From a virus: DNA of 35,798 nt. The translations under genes were made by a program, and so were the position numbers. Location: the IMG/VR virus record IMGVR_UViG_3300017748_000033, positions 1-35,798 of that record; one strand, 5' to 3'. This document shows positions 15,493 to 25,800 of the stretch, piece by piece. Under the pieces are notes generated by a model. That model ran no database searches and was not told the DNA's origin. It saw nothing but the letters and a program-made list of their open reading frames with translations. The stretch's first letter is position 1. Each line of letters opens with the position of its first letter.

Positions 15493-17853
15493 ATGGGCTT
15501 GCACAAAATACGAAGCAAGGCCATTCGTTTCAATGGTTTCACCGATGGAATAATCGTTCCAACAGGGCAGAACAAAGAATCAGGGGTGAACCTTCTCCGA
15601 CCAACCTATGCGGGTGGTGCGGCGACAACAAAAAGCGATGCAACCAAAATCGGCAGGTTGCACCTTCCAACCGAAACAAATCCGTTGAACCGCATTCTTG
15701 GGCCGTTCACCATTGATGCCTTCATTGTTCCCAATTATGGTGGAACCGTGGTGGTGAAACCGAAGTGCTTTGAGTTGAAAGTCGGCCACCCTTTCAAGAA
15801 CGCACCCATTGAGTTCTCAATTCATTGCGTAGGACGTGTTTTCACGCTCACCACGCCCTTTGATGTCAATACCCTGCGTGAGTCCCATAGCGGCACGTAT
15901 GGAGGCGGAGAACACCTTCCAGACGACATTTCCGAAGGGGCGCAACCGTTGATGCTGATAACGGCTCAATTCACAGGCGATGAAATGCGAATCTATGTGA
16001 ACACAAATCTGGTCGCCTCCCTCAATTTGGTGCATCAGCGTGTGCTTGACAACGTTTCATCCGACTTTTTCATTGGTGGGCGTGGAGGTGAATATCGAGG
16101 CATCATTGAAAGCGTCCGTATTGACAGGGGAACAAACGCACCTTTGCTCAGTCCATTGACCACCACCGATCAAACCGTTGGACTTTGGGACTTTGAAGAT
16201 GATTTGGACGTTCCAAACCTACATTTTTTCAACAACAAAAACGAATCATCGCCAACACAGGGCCGTGATGGAACGTTGGATGAAACAGGATTGTTGGAGC
16301 CTCCAATGGTTTTTTTGGGCTATGATTTTGTGAACGTGGGTGATTTGGGGCATTTTCGAATCTATGATAAGCCAGACCACCCAGAAGAAAACGACGACAC
16401 GTATTCTGCCTTAGAAAAGTTGGCTTCGCTTGCCACAGGCATTCCGTTGGAGGACATTCAACGCCAAACGTGGTATTCAACGTCGCTTAATTTGAACGCC
16501 TACACCTATGGCACGAACACAGGAACGCTTGACTATTTAGACTCAGGGCGCATCAAACATTCATCGTTAAACGCCGTTATCAACCAATCGGGAACTCACC
16601 CATTGACTGGCCTTACAAAGACGGCAAGCGGTCAAACACGTGATTTGACAAACGATGCTGATTTTACCCTTTCAACAATTGACGATCTCGACCCAATGGT
16701 GAACCCCATTGAGCGTGTAAGGATTATTTCACTTGACTTCGCAAATAACCGTGTGGTGTGTCAATCAGTTCATTTACAAAATGACACCTCCGTTTCAGCA
16801 ACCATTGAGAATCACCCAAAGGGACAGGGGTTGTTGTTTGACCATGCCGACGGGACTCCAATTTGGTTGGTGTTGGGCAACGCTGATTTGGTGATTGATT
16901 CAGGAAACAAAAACACTTCAACTGCCGTCGCCAATCAATTAACACGTCAAAAAGACGCATTTACAAGAGCCAGATTTACGCAAGGGCAACGATTCAATGA
17001 CCGTAGCGGTAGCAACAACACCGCATATTTTGTTTCAAAACAAAGTCGGATTCCTTCAACAATTGGGGCTACGCCCCCAACTTCCGAAGCAACAGATCCA
17101 GACCCTCCGTTCTTTGACGCATTGAAATTGTGGCTTCCCGTTAATGGGTTGTCGGGATATTCCGACGGTGCTACGGTGTCCCACCTCCCTGATTTTAGCG
17201 GCAACAAATACGGCGTTTATTCCGTTGGGACGTGGGCGTATCAAGCGCAAAGTGCCAATTTCAACTCTCGACCATCATTGAAAATCACCTCATCGGATGG
17301 TGCATTGGTGAACATTGACACCAACGATGGCGAATCCGAAGAGTTTAGACATACCCTCAGCACAAATGGATTCACAGCCTTCTTTATGATTTACAACCCC
17401 ACCGCATCAAGTTCTGGCCCGTTTGATTTAATCGGTGAAAATGCAAGCACCAACAAAACGTTCTTTGGTCAAGCAGCAGACTCCAACGACTTTGCATTGA
17501 CAAACAATGGGGCCACCACTACGGCATCCACTATAACCGCAGACCTCACAAATGCTGGATTGCTGATTTTTGAGTTTAACCACACCACGAACAACGCCAT
17601 TATCTATCAAAACAATGCGACAAAACACACTTTCGTTGGAAAGGTTGTTCAGGATTACCGCTTCGACAATCGGTTGTTTGGTTTGTTCGGCAGGGCTTTA
17701 ACCACCGACCCTGCCGCAAAAACAGGAACGGCAAACAACAAAGCCCCCCAGAACTTTGAGGTCGCTGAGGTCATTTTCTATGAAAGGGTTCTTACGTCGG
17801 CTGAAAGACAACAGGTTCAAGGGTATTTCTTGAACAAATACGGGGTGATATGA
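15493..17853 (+). CDS. Tail/baseplate adhesion protein with LamG-type domains
   Basis: The likely start is the ATG at 15493 (MGLHKIRSK), one base after the previous stop; in-frame codons upstream overlap that gene. The 786-residue product has an N-terminal region with a concanavalin A/LamG-like core (about 65-235: FTIDAFIVPNYGG, LITAQFTGDEMRIYVNTNLVASLNL, FFIGGRGGEYRGIIESVRI). A second LamG-type domain is C-terminal (about 540-786), starting LKLWLPVNGLSGYSDGATVS and ending EVAEVIFYERVLTSAERQQV...YFLNKYG, the standard 'aEviiYnR.Ls..E...v..Yl..KY' tail. Such domains bind glycans or proteins, so it probably contacts the host surface. The end overlaps the next gene by four bases (ATGA). Confidence 0.7.
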   Translation: MGLHKIRSKAIRFNGFTDGIIVPTGQNKESGVNLLRPTYAGGAATTKSDATKIGRLHLPTETNPLNRILGPFTIDAFIVPNYGGTVVVKPKCFELKVGHPFKNAPIEFSIHCVGRVFTLTTPFDVNTLRESHSGTYGGGEHLPDDISEGAQPLMLITAQFTGDEMRIYVNTNLVASLNLVHQRVLDNVSSDFFIGGRGGEYRGIIESVRIDRGTNAPLLSPLTTTDQTVGLWDFEDDLDVPNLHFFNNKNESSPTQGRDGTLDETGLLEPPMVFLGYDFVNVGDLGHFRIYDKPDHPEENDDTYSALEKLASLATGIPLEDIQRQTWYSTSLNLNAYTYGTNTGTLDYLDSGRIKHSSLNAVINQSGTHPLTGLTKTASGQTRDLTNDADFTLSTIDDLDPMVNPIERVRIISLDFANNRVVCQSVHLQNDTSVSATIENHPKGQGLLFDHADGTPIWLVLGNADLVIDSGNKNTSTAVANQLTRQKDAFTRARFTQGQRFNDRSGSNNTAYFVSKQSRIPSTIGATPPTSEATDPDPPFFDALKLWLPVNGLSGYSDGATVSHLPDFSGNKYGVYSVGTWAYQAQSANFNSRPSLKITSSDGALVNIDTNDGESEEFRHTLSTNGFTAFFMIYNPTASSSGPFDLIGENASTNKTFFGQAADSNDFALTNNGATTTASTITADLTNAGLLIFEFNHTTNNAIIYQNNATKHTFVGKVVQDYRFDNRLFGLFGRALTTDPAAKTGTANNKAPQNFEVAEVIFYERVLTSAERQQVQGYFLNKYGVI

Positions 17854-20800
17854 TGGCGAATCTCAAAGAGTCCAACGACGACGGCTACGCTGGCATGTCG
17901 GGCATGACCGCATACAACCGAGTTGAAGGCGAGTTCTTCCTACGTCAAATGCCCTCTCCTGATGAGCAGGTGGTGAAACAAACCATCCAAGGCGTTGTTG
18001 ATGAGTTCATTTACAAAACCGATGAGGTGTCGCTGCAATCCATCCTCAAAGAAAATGAAGAGGTGAGCCTCACCGAGAATGTCTATTTGGGTGAGTCCTC
18101 CGCTATCGTCAATCAAACGAAAACGTCCTTCGCAACTGATTCAGGGGGCGACCCATTCAATCGCATGGTGATTCAAGCAGGGGTTGGCTCTTACAATTCC
18201 GATCTTGCCGCCGACCTTTCAGCATCGGTGTTTGATGAAGTGATTGCTATTGCTGTTGAAAACATTGAGCCTTTCATGATGAAGGGACTTGACATTGACT
18301 ACACGGCAGATTTGGTGAGCAACAAACCAACAAACGACGGCTACATCAAACACTTGACCCCCTCCGACGATCCTCACATCGCTTCGATTGAGTCTCCCTC
18401 CTTCTTGACCTCGGCTGGCGGTCCAAGCCGAGTCCTTGTGTTCTATGATGCCATAGACCTCACAGGAGAGGTCGTTGCAGGGACTACGCTCGCCAGTTCA
18501 AACATCAACCCACATCAACGCCCGTATCACGTTCAAAATAGCAACAAAGGGTATTTGGTTGTGAAGAAAATGATTCCTTCTGCCTCGACCCTTTATGAAG
18601 TCTCAGCAGGAACTTGGCGAAGCCTGTCGGACATTTTGTTCAAGCCGTATTCCTCAGCACCAGCCGTTGATGCCGATGTTCAACTCACAATCACCGCCCC
18701 TGGTGGTTTGATTTCACTTCCTACAAAGGATTTCAAGCGACCTGTCAAATCGCACACCCTCAAAACACACGGCTTTGGTGGCGCATTCCCCTCACCATTC
18801 ATTGATGTAAGCGATTGTGTCATTGTCAAACAAAACAACAAAGGCGGCTATGGTCGCCCTCGTAGGGTTTTGAATCCAAACACCCCCGATGAAACGGCAA
18901 ATCCAACTCATCACGTTATGACCATCACTTCAAACACAGGCAATGACTTGAAATCGTTTGATGGGACAAAGCGAACCCCCCCTGAACTATCCCGATCCAC
19001 ACTTCAAGTGTTCAACGTTCTTGATAACGTGGTGAAGAGAAACGAGCATGTGGTGTTGGTTGCCCCCGCCAACAAAAACCGATATGCCGTCTTTGAGGAT
19101 TTCTTGACAAACGTTGATTCAAGCAATGCTGCTTTGGTGTCAATTGAAATTGCGTTGCTCAATGGTCGAGCAGAAGAGTTCAACACGGAGATTTCCAATG
19201 GCGAAGCCACGCTTGAAGTGCGTGGTCGGTCAAAGTTGATGGACATAACCGACAAAGAAACCAAGCGAAACCTCAACCTTGGCGAAAGCGTTCCAATCAA
19301 GGAGATTGGCGACATGGGAACGCCAACGGTTTCTCTTACATTGGGCGGTGTCGGTCAAGGTGGCGTTGATGCAAAGCCTGAATGGAAACAACACACTTTC
19401 CTTGAAGGATGGAAAGACAGAACGGTAAGCGGAGGAAATGCTTCGGTTCGCAACGACCACCAAACGTCCACCGACTATGCTTCAACACGTGCGCTGGTTG
19501 AATTGCCGTTGTTCCCTTCAATGTTCTATGACGTTGAAGGTATCTATGAAATCACAGATTCAATCACCGACGGAATACACCCGTTCAACAAAGAAGTGAA
19601 ATTGACGGTTGATTGCACTATGACGGCAAAAAACCGTGTTCAAATGGAGAAATACGAAGCAAGGAGTTCCGTTGATTACGGAATGCGGGATAGTTGGTCT
19701 GCGATTGAGATTTCAAATATCGCAAGCCTTGGAAATGATTACTCCTTCGCTTTTCGAGCGCAAGTTCCCTCAATCCAAGCCGTCATTACGGGCATGGATT
19801 TAACCGCAGGGACGGCGAACTCCTACATTGAAGTGGACGACACGGAGGCTTTTGTGAATGATACGCTGCAAGGGCCAAACGGACCAAGTATTGACGGTTC
19901 AACGGGTGTGTTAGGGCGACAATTTTACATCACGGTGGGCGAAGGAATGGTCGCACCGACTACCGACCCAACCTTGAATTATTGCACTTTCTTGATGTTC
20001 CGTGTTCACAAAATTAACAACTCAACAAACCGCATTTATGTGGATGAAGCATTCTTACGATACCCACGAAACGATCTTGCATTAAACCTTTCAACTTCAA
20101 GCCCACGTGCAGACTCATTCGCTTTCGTGAGCGCACCTGTGGTTTTAGGTGGGGTGATTGCTTCAACAGCGCATACTCAAGGATTGAAGTTCAACTACAT
20201 AACAACAGGTGCAACATCGCCAGCAGAAACCTTTGGAGATCGTTTGAAAGCGCAGTTAGCATTTTGTTTGGGGCTTAATTCGGCATACGGGACGTGTTTT
20301 GACAACTCATTGTTGAATCAAGGAAAGAGAAGGTATCTCATTATGAAAAATCACGCTGAGGCGGGGGGTCTTGAATGGGACATTTTCAACGAATACGGCT
20401 ACGATAACAACCGTGAACTGAAAGAACCAATTGTCTGCATCCCCAACTTCACAGGTTTGAAAGGAATCAAATCGGACGGAAGCGGTTTGGCCTACGTTCT
20501 TCCGAGCATCTATTCGTTGCGTGATGTTGCTTTGGCAGGTGATGGTTTCAATGAAGCCGTCAATGAGTTGATTCGAAGAATAAACATGAATGGACACCCC
20601 AAAGCCAAGAACAGTTCTGGTGGAAGTGCCTTTGACCCAATCACGGAGGATTCCAACGGCACAGGAGGACACATGGGATATGTAAGGGCATACCGTGGAA
20701 AAGAAGTGGAATCACGAACAGGTGAGAAAGGACTTACAATCGTTATCCATTCCACCGTTCCAGGTGCGACAGGGCGTGAGTTTGCCGTGTGGATTACAAA

Positions 20801-22871
20801 TGATAGCGTCTATCCCTATCAACCAATTCAAGCGGTTGGTCATGGTGGATTGTTGGCAACCAATAGCCGTTCCTACCAATCAAGTTCATTCCCTGCACCT
20901 ATGCCGATTGGGGCTGATGGTGAAACGTTTGTTCCAATCACCACATTTACAGGTGCAGTTCACGGCCCTATCACGCACAGGCACGATACTTCAAACAACC
21001 TTCGAGAATACAACGGCATTGGTTCTCGATTCAAGGTTTTGACAAAAAGTGAAACAGGTGCGCTTACACGGTCATATCAATGGGATGCAGCAGGTAAGAA
21101 CTTCCTTCACATTACCGTTGATGGAACGGCAATGGACGTTTATTTGCGCTCACGTAGCGAATACGCAAAAATGTTTAACTCCGTTTCAGGTAGTTTTGAA
21201 GGGGGATTAGTCCGTATCAATGGGGTGCTTTGCACATATCGGAATATATTCGTGGATTATGGAAGTGGTTCGGTGCTTGGCGAATGCCAACTGCAACGTG
21301 TCCAAGCCTTGACCGACCCAGATAAATTGGTTGAGATGTTTTACGTTGATGGCGGGACGGCGAACACGAAGGCCGATGAAGTGCATGGAATAGAGATTGA
21401 TTTCCTTTACCCCTTGTTGGACTCCGAAGGTATTCTGTTTTTTGGTGGAGGCCACACAGGTTTGACACTTGACATCAGCGATGGAACGGATAACGTCTAT
21501 TCCGATCATTACAAACACCCTCTCGCCAAAGGACCAACTGGTTTTGCTGGATTCCAAAACGTGGGTGAGATTTCAGCACCAACCGCTATTTTGGACTTCA
21601 CCGATGTTTTGAATGAGGACACCATCAATGACGACACGCTACGTGGATTTCACCATACTACCGTTCTCAACTCAAACAACGAACCAGAAGGAAAATGTGC
21701 GTTCTATGGTCGCCTTCAAAATGGGATTTACGGAACTGATGAGGACTTGGGAACAGGGGCGGTATCGCAGGACAACACCAAATGGCGAGAAGATCTCTAT
21801 AATCGAAAGGTTCGGATTACCTCAGCAAATGGAATGGCTACGGCAGGAAACGGGCCAACAAACGGTGTTGAAACCACCCCGACAGGTGCAACACCAACTA
21901 TGAAATTGTTCCATCATGGCGACGTTGTGGCTCTTTTCAACAACAATTCAGGAACGGTTGAAGCCGAACATGGAGAGGTGAAGGAGTTTGACCCGTCGGG
22001 CGAATGGTGCGTTTCAGCCGTTTGTCGTGCGCCAGCCTCAAACCCAAATTATGCCACAGGGCCAATTTTCCATGCGATTTATGATGATGGGACACCAAAC
22101 GGAAAACCCTACGGTTTGCATCTTGGAGGCTCGGCTTACATCACCCCCCCTGTTTCGGGAAAAAGTGCAATTTCAATCGCAATCTCTTTTCCAAACGGCT
22201 CTTTCCCCGCAATTCCAGGCGCAAGTCCCTTAGCCGTATCTGTTCTTGTTCCATCAACCGTCCCTGGTGGAACAGTTGAGGTTAGCAGCATTGGTGAAAC
22301 ATTCATCATGGCTGGTCGAAACCCAAGCGGTGGCAGACCTTCATTCCTTTACATAGGGAATACCGTAGGCATCACCGATCCAACATCAGGTGCTTATGGA
22401 GGTCCAGCCATCCACGATTTCAGCGATTTTCTCATCAATGTTGGAGATGAGAATTATGGGGCTATCGGCACGTCGCCAAACGTAAAACCACTTTTTGAAA
22501 CAGAAACAAGTGGATATGCAGGTGGAAGTCCAGACCATCCGAATGTTCCAACAGCACTACAAACAATTCGAGATAAAAATATGGCGGCAATTGGGTGTTC
22601 ATTGATTGGCTCTCCATTTGTCAATATATTGCCTGGTATGACGGTTCAAGGCGGAGGGTCAATTTCTGCCCCAACAAACGACTATTTCACCGCCCTTCAA
22701 ACAGGGACGGCAACCTATGGAGTTGTAGGGACTGGCGGCTCATTTGGAAATGGAAACAATTCAGCAGGTCCAATTCATTTTGCGGGGTATTTGGCCGAAG
22801 TTGCTTTATGGAAGCGAGCCATGACGTTTAGCGAGGCAACAACTTGGTTTGCGGGACGTAGCAAGTGGTGA
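17850..22871 (+). CDS. Giant tail/baseplate protein with C-terminal LamG-like domain
   Basis: Two adjacent ATGs (17850 and 17853) follow GGGGTGAT; the first overlaps the previous stop. The 1673-residue protein begins MMANLKESNDDGYAGMSG and has a helical section (VVKQTIQGVVDEFIYKTDEVSLQSILKENEEV), then a long mixed region with a baseplate-like part around 480-670 (AEEFNTEISNGEATLEVRGRS..., FYDVEGIYEITDSITDG, KLTVDCTMTAKNRVQ). A LamG-like domain is at about 1380-1673 (GEWCVSAVCRAP, YGLHLGG... ending AEVALWKRAMTFSEATTWFAGRSKW). It is too long for an ordinary fibre. It could be a peripheral baseplate wedge or receptor-binding protein. Nothing enzymatic is recognised. Confidence 0.65.
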   Translation: MMANLKESNDDGYAGMSGMTAYNRVEGEFFLRQMPSPDEQVVKQTIQGVVDEFIYKTDEVSLQSILKENEEVSLTENVYLGESSAIVNQTKTSFATDSGGDPFNRMVIQAGVGSYNSDLAADLSASVFDEVIAIAVENIEPFMMKGLDIDYTADLVSNKPTNDGYIKHLTPSDDPHIASIESPSFLTSAGGPSRVLVFYDAIDLTGEVVAGTTLASSNINPHQRPYHVQNSNKGYLVVKKMIPSASTLYEVSAGTWRSLSDILFKPYSSAPAVDADVQLTITAPGGLISLPTKDFKRPVKSHTLKTHGFGGAFPSPFIDVSDCVIVKQNNKGGYGRPRRVLNPNTPDETANPTHHVMTITSNTGNDLKSFDGTKRTPPELSRSTLQVFNVLDNVVKRNEHVVLVAPANKNRYAVFEDFLTNVDSSNAALVSIEIALLNGRAEEFNTEISNGEATLEVRGRSKLMDITDKETKRNLNLGESVPIKEIGDMGTPTVSLTLGGVGQGGVDAKPEWKQHTFLEGWKDRTVSGGNASVRNDHQTSTDYASTRALVELPLFPSMFYDVEGIYEITDSITDGIHPFNKEVKLTVDCTMTAKNRVQMEKYEARSSVDYGMRDSWSAIEISNIASLGNDYSFAFRAQVPSIQAVITGMDLTAGTANSYIEVDDTEAFVNDTLQGPNGPSIDGSTGVLGRQFYITVGEGMVAPTTDPTLNYCTFLMFRVHKINNSTNRIYVDEAFLRYPRNDLALNLSTSSPRADSFAFVSAPVVLGGVIASTAHTQGLKFNYITTGATSPAETFGDRLKAQLAFCLGLNSAYGTCFDNSLLNQGKRRYLIMKNHAEAGGLEWDIFNEYGYDNNRELKEPIVCIPNFTGLKGIKSDGSGLAYVLPSIYSLRDVALAGDGFNEAVNELIRRINMNGHPKAKNSSGGSAFDPITEDSNGTGGHMGYVRAYRGKEVESRTGEKGLTIVIHSTVPGATGREFAVWITNDSVYPYQPIQAVGHGGLLATNSRSYQSSSFPAPMPIGADGETFVPITTFTGAVHGPITHRHDTSNNLREYNGIGSRFKVLTKSETGALTRSYQWDAAGKNFLHITVDGTAMDVYLRSRSEYAKMFNSVSGSFEGGLVRINGVLCTYRNIFVDYGSGSVLGECQLQRVQALTDPDKLVEMFYVDGGTANTKADEVHGIEIDFLYPLLDSEGILFFGGGHTGLTLDISDGTDNVYSDHYKHPLAKGPTGFAGFQNVGEISAPTAILDFTDVLNEDTINDDTLRGFHHTTVLNSNNEPEGKCAFYGRLQNGIYGTDEDLGTGAVSQDNTKWREDLYNRKVRITSANGMATAGNGPTNGVETTPTGATPTMKLFHHGDVVALFNNNSGTVEAEHGEVKEFDPSGEWCVSAVCRAPASNPNYATGPIFHAIYDDGTPNGKPYGLHLGGSAYITPPVSGKSAISIAISFPNGSFPAIPGASPLAVSVLVPSTVPGGTVEVSSIGETFIMAGRNPSGGRPSFLYIGNTVGITDPTSGAYGGPAIHDFSDFLINVGDENYGAIGTSPNVKPLFETETSGYAGGSPDHPNVPTALQTIRDKNMAAIGCSLIGSPFVNILPGMTVQGGGSISAPTNDYFTALQTGTATYGVVGTGGSFGNGNNSAGPIHFAGYLAEVALWKRAMTFSEATTWFAGRSKW

Positions 22872-22875
22872 TTGA

Positions 22876-25800
22876 ATGGCTGATGTTTATTCTCGATACA
22901 TTGACCCCGCCGCAACGGGTTCATGGGGTGCAACATCAACAGGTGAGTTCGCATCAGGCATTTTTGCTATGCACATCACCTATCCTGATACCGAATATGG
23001 CGATACGGTGGAGAACTGGCAATCAGGGGTCAATTCAGTTGATTGGAGGCAAGGTGTTTCACTTCTTATCCGAACCCCTTTGGCATCAGCATCAGCAACA
23101 ATCAGCGAAGCAACAAACGTTATCGCTATTGATTTGAAACAGGCTAAAGCCAACCATGCAAACCCAAATTACACGTATGATCTTGGGACGGAAGAAGCAG
23201 CCCGTTTTATCGCCGCTAAAATCAATTCACGACGAATCAAAATGAAGGGCGAAAACGATCTAACGAAATACCTCCGAGCAAGGTATGTTCGTCAATCATT
23301 GCCACACAAATACGAAGTCGAGGTAGTTCGTTTTCAAGCACAGGGAGGTGGGACAACTACACTTGAAGTTGAGTTGCCGACAAAAGACAAATATGGTTTT
23401 CCATCGGAACTCCCCAATGATTTCACCTTAAAAGTTGAATCAAGTGGCGTAAGCCCACACATCGCCGCAGGTTCGTATTCAAACCCTTCAATAAAAGCAA
23501 CAAAACACGGAGTAAGCGGCGATTTTGGAGAAGTTGAAGTCATTTTAGATTCAACCCCCACGATAACAGGAAGCCCATCGGCTGGCGATGCTTTGACAAA
23601 TACGTTCACATTGATTGGCGAATCACCAAAACACACAATCGCAATCACGTGGGACAACTACACGCCAAGCACCAATGATGGCTATTGGGGTGCAGCCAAT
23701 TGCGGCCCTGTGGTTCAAGGCATGGGGGCTATTGGCGTTCATCGTTTGGTGGCAAAACCAATGGATGGTGGCAACATGGGGTTGCCAGCGTTGAACTACG
23801 ACTCTCGAAGCGGCATTACCGCCGTTGAGCATTCAAGCAATCATGGCTACAACCGTTTCAGCATTGAAGGCTTGAACTCATGCGTGATGGCTGAAATGCC
23901 ACCTCCTGATCGGAAAACACGATACCCCGTAGTGCAAGGAATCACCACGCTTCATCCAGATACCGAAGGCGATTTAGCATCAAATCGTTTGAGAATCCAA
24001 GAATTGGAATACGGAACAGAAGTGTTCTCCGACAGTAGCACATCAGGTGAGGTGAATGTTGAGAATGGGAGATACCCCCAAACATTCACCAATTCGGTTG
24101 CAGTTGAACACTACGTTCCTACGGGTTCAAATGGGGTTCACCTCAAGAACATTAACAACGATTCAACCAGCATCAAGCATGGGTTGAATGACAGTTCGGA
24201 GAAGGCTTATGCCCGACCATTCCGAATCACACAGGATTTGAACGCAGAACGTGTTCAAGGGCTTCAAATCACAAACGAGCATTTGGTTTTTGAATCAATG
24301 AATGTTGTTGATGATTTGGGCAACGAATTGATTTTGGAAGGCGGGTCGCCCTTTGGAACAATCATTCGTGATTTTGAAGTGCAAAATGCAAGAGAGAATC
24401 CCGCAACTGGTGAAATGGTTGTTGGACCCTCAGCACCAAGCGATACCGTTCCACCAAACCTTCGCATTCAACTTCCAAAGCAAGAAGAAATCCCAGGAGG
24501 CATTTTCGTGCGTAGCGGCCATGACCGAGTTCAAGCGTGGTCAAATCAAACATGGGGGATGGGTGGCCTCACCGCCCCCGATCCACGTGCAGCAGGTGAG
24601 CCAGAAAGTGCAAGCCCATACGACCCCTCCCAATACGAAACACATGACCGTTCTTTGGTTTTTCATTGTGAACGTATTTTGCATGATGGCTTGGAGTCCG
24701 TCTTTGGCCTCGATTTGAGCGTAAAGGCAGGGGCAGTTCCAAGCGGAACTACACGCCTGTTCTCAGCACACCGTATGTCGGACCACACCGAGCGTGGAAG
24801 CCTTTTGAAACAAACAAACAATGGGGCTGAAACAGGAAACCCAATCCCCCATCATCGTATTCGTTTTGGCCGTCAAGGACATTCCTTCGTGATGCCTCTT
24901 TGCCACCGAGGAACGCCAATGTCCATGAGGCGGCAATTGCACCGTTCACACGGTTCGGCGTATTCCCTCATGTTTGAGGGTGAAACCGAATACAAACACT
25001 TTGGATTTGGCAACACCAATTCAACAAACAGTTCTTCGGTTTTCCAACTTGATTCATTGGACGTAAAAACAGCCTCAGCCGTCCATTCAACAGGTTCATT
25101 TTCCTCAGATGGTTTGCCTTTGGATGAACTCAAAGGGATGAGGGGTTATGACGTGGATGGCGCATATACGAGCGCAACACATCGAAGCGTTCCCGATTAT
25201 TTGTTCGCACCTGGTCAAACACACACCAGCGTTGAAGGAACGCCTCAAGACGTGGCTTTTGCATTGGCTGAAATTGACGGTTCGATTTCAACAGGCGCAG
25301 CAACCAAATTGTCATTGCAGGGAAGCACCTTAACGGCAAACAATCGTTTCACCACGGCAAGTGAGTTCATGGTGAACGGATTCTTTCTCAACAATTACCT
25401 CGGCATTGGAGGTCGCCCTGAGCCGATTCGGAGAGTCGCTATTGACTCAGGCGGCAACTGGTTTGTGAGAGGCTATCATGAAGGCGTGATTCGCCCACGT
25501 GTAGCAACTGAATTGGCGACTGTTCCTCCATTGGTTTGCCATGACCCCGCTTTGCTCAACATGGCGGGGTCGCCTTATGCAAATCACGCAACGGTTCCAG
25601 CAACCAGTTGGATTCAAGCAAGTTCAAGTGAAATTGACATGGCTTTGGTGAAAGCGAGGGACACCTCAACAGGTGGAACGCCAGATGCTTTCCTTTGCAC
25701 GTGGTTGGCGGAATACTCCCACCCTGCATTCTTTGGAACCATGCGAGAACATTTCATGTCCTTCCGATACCGTGAGGCAGGAATGCCAAGATCGTTGAAT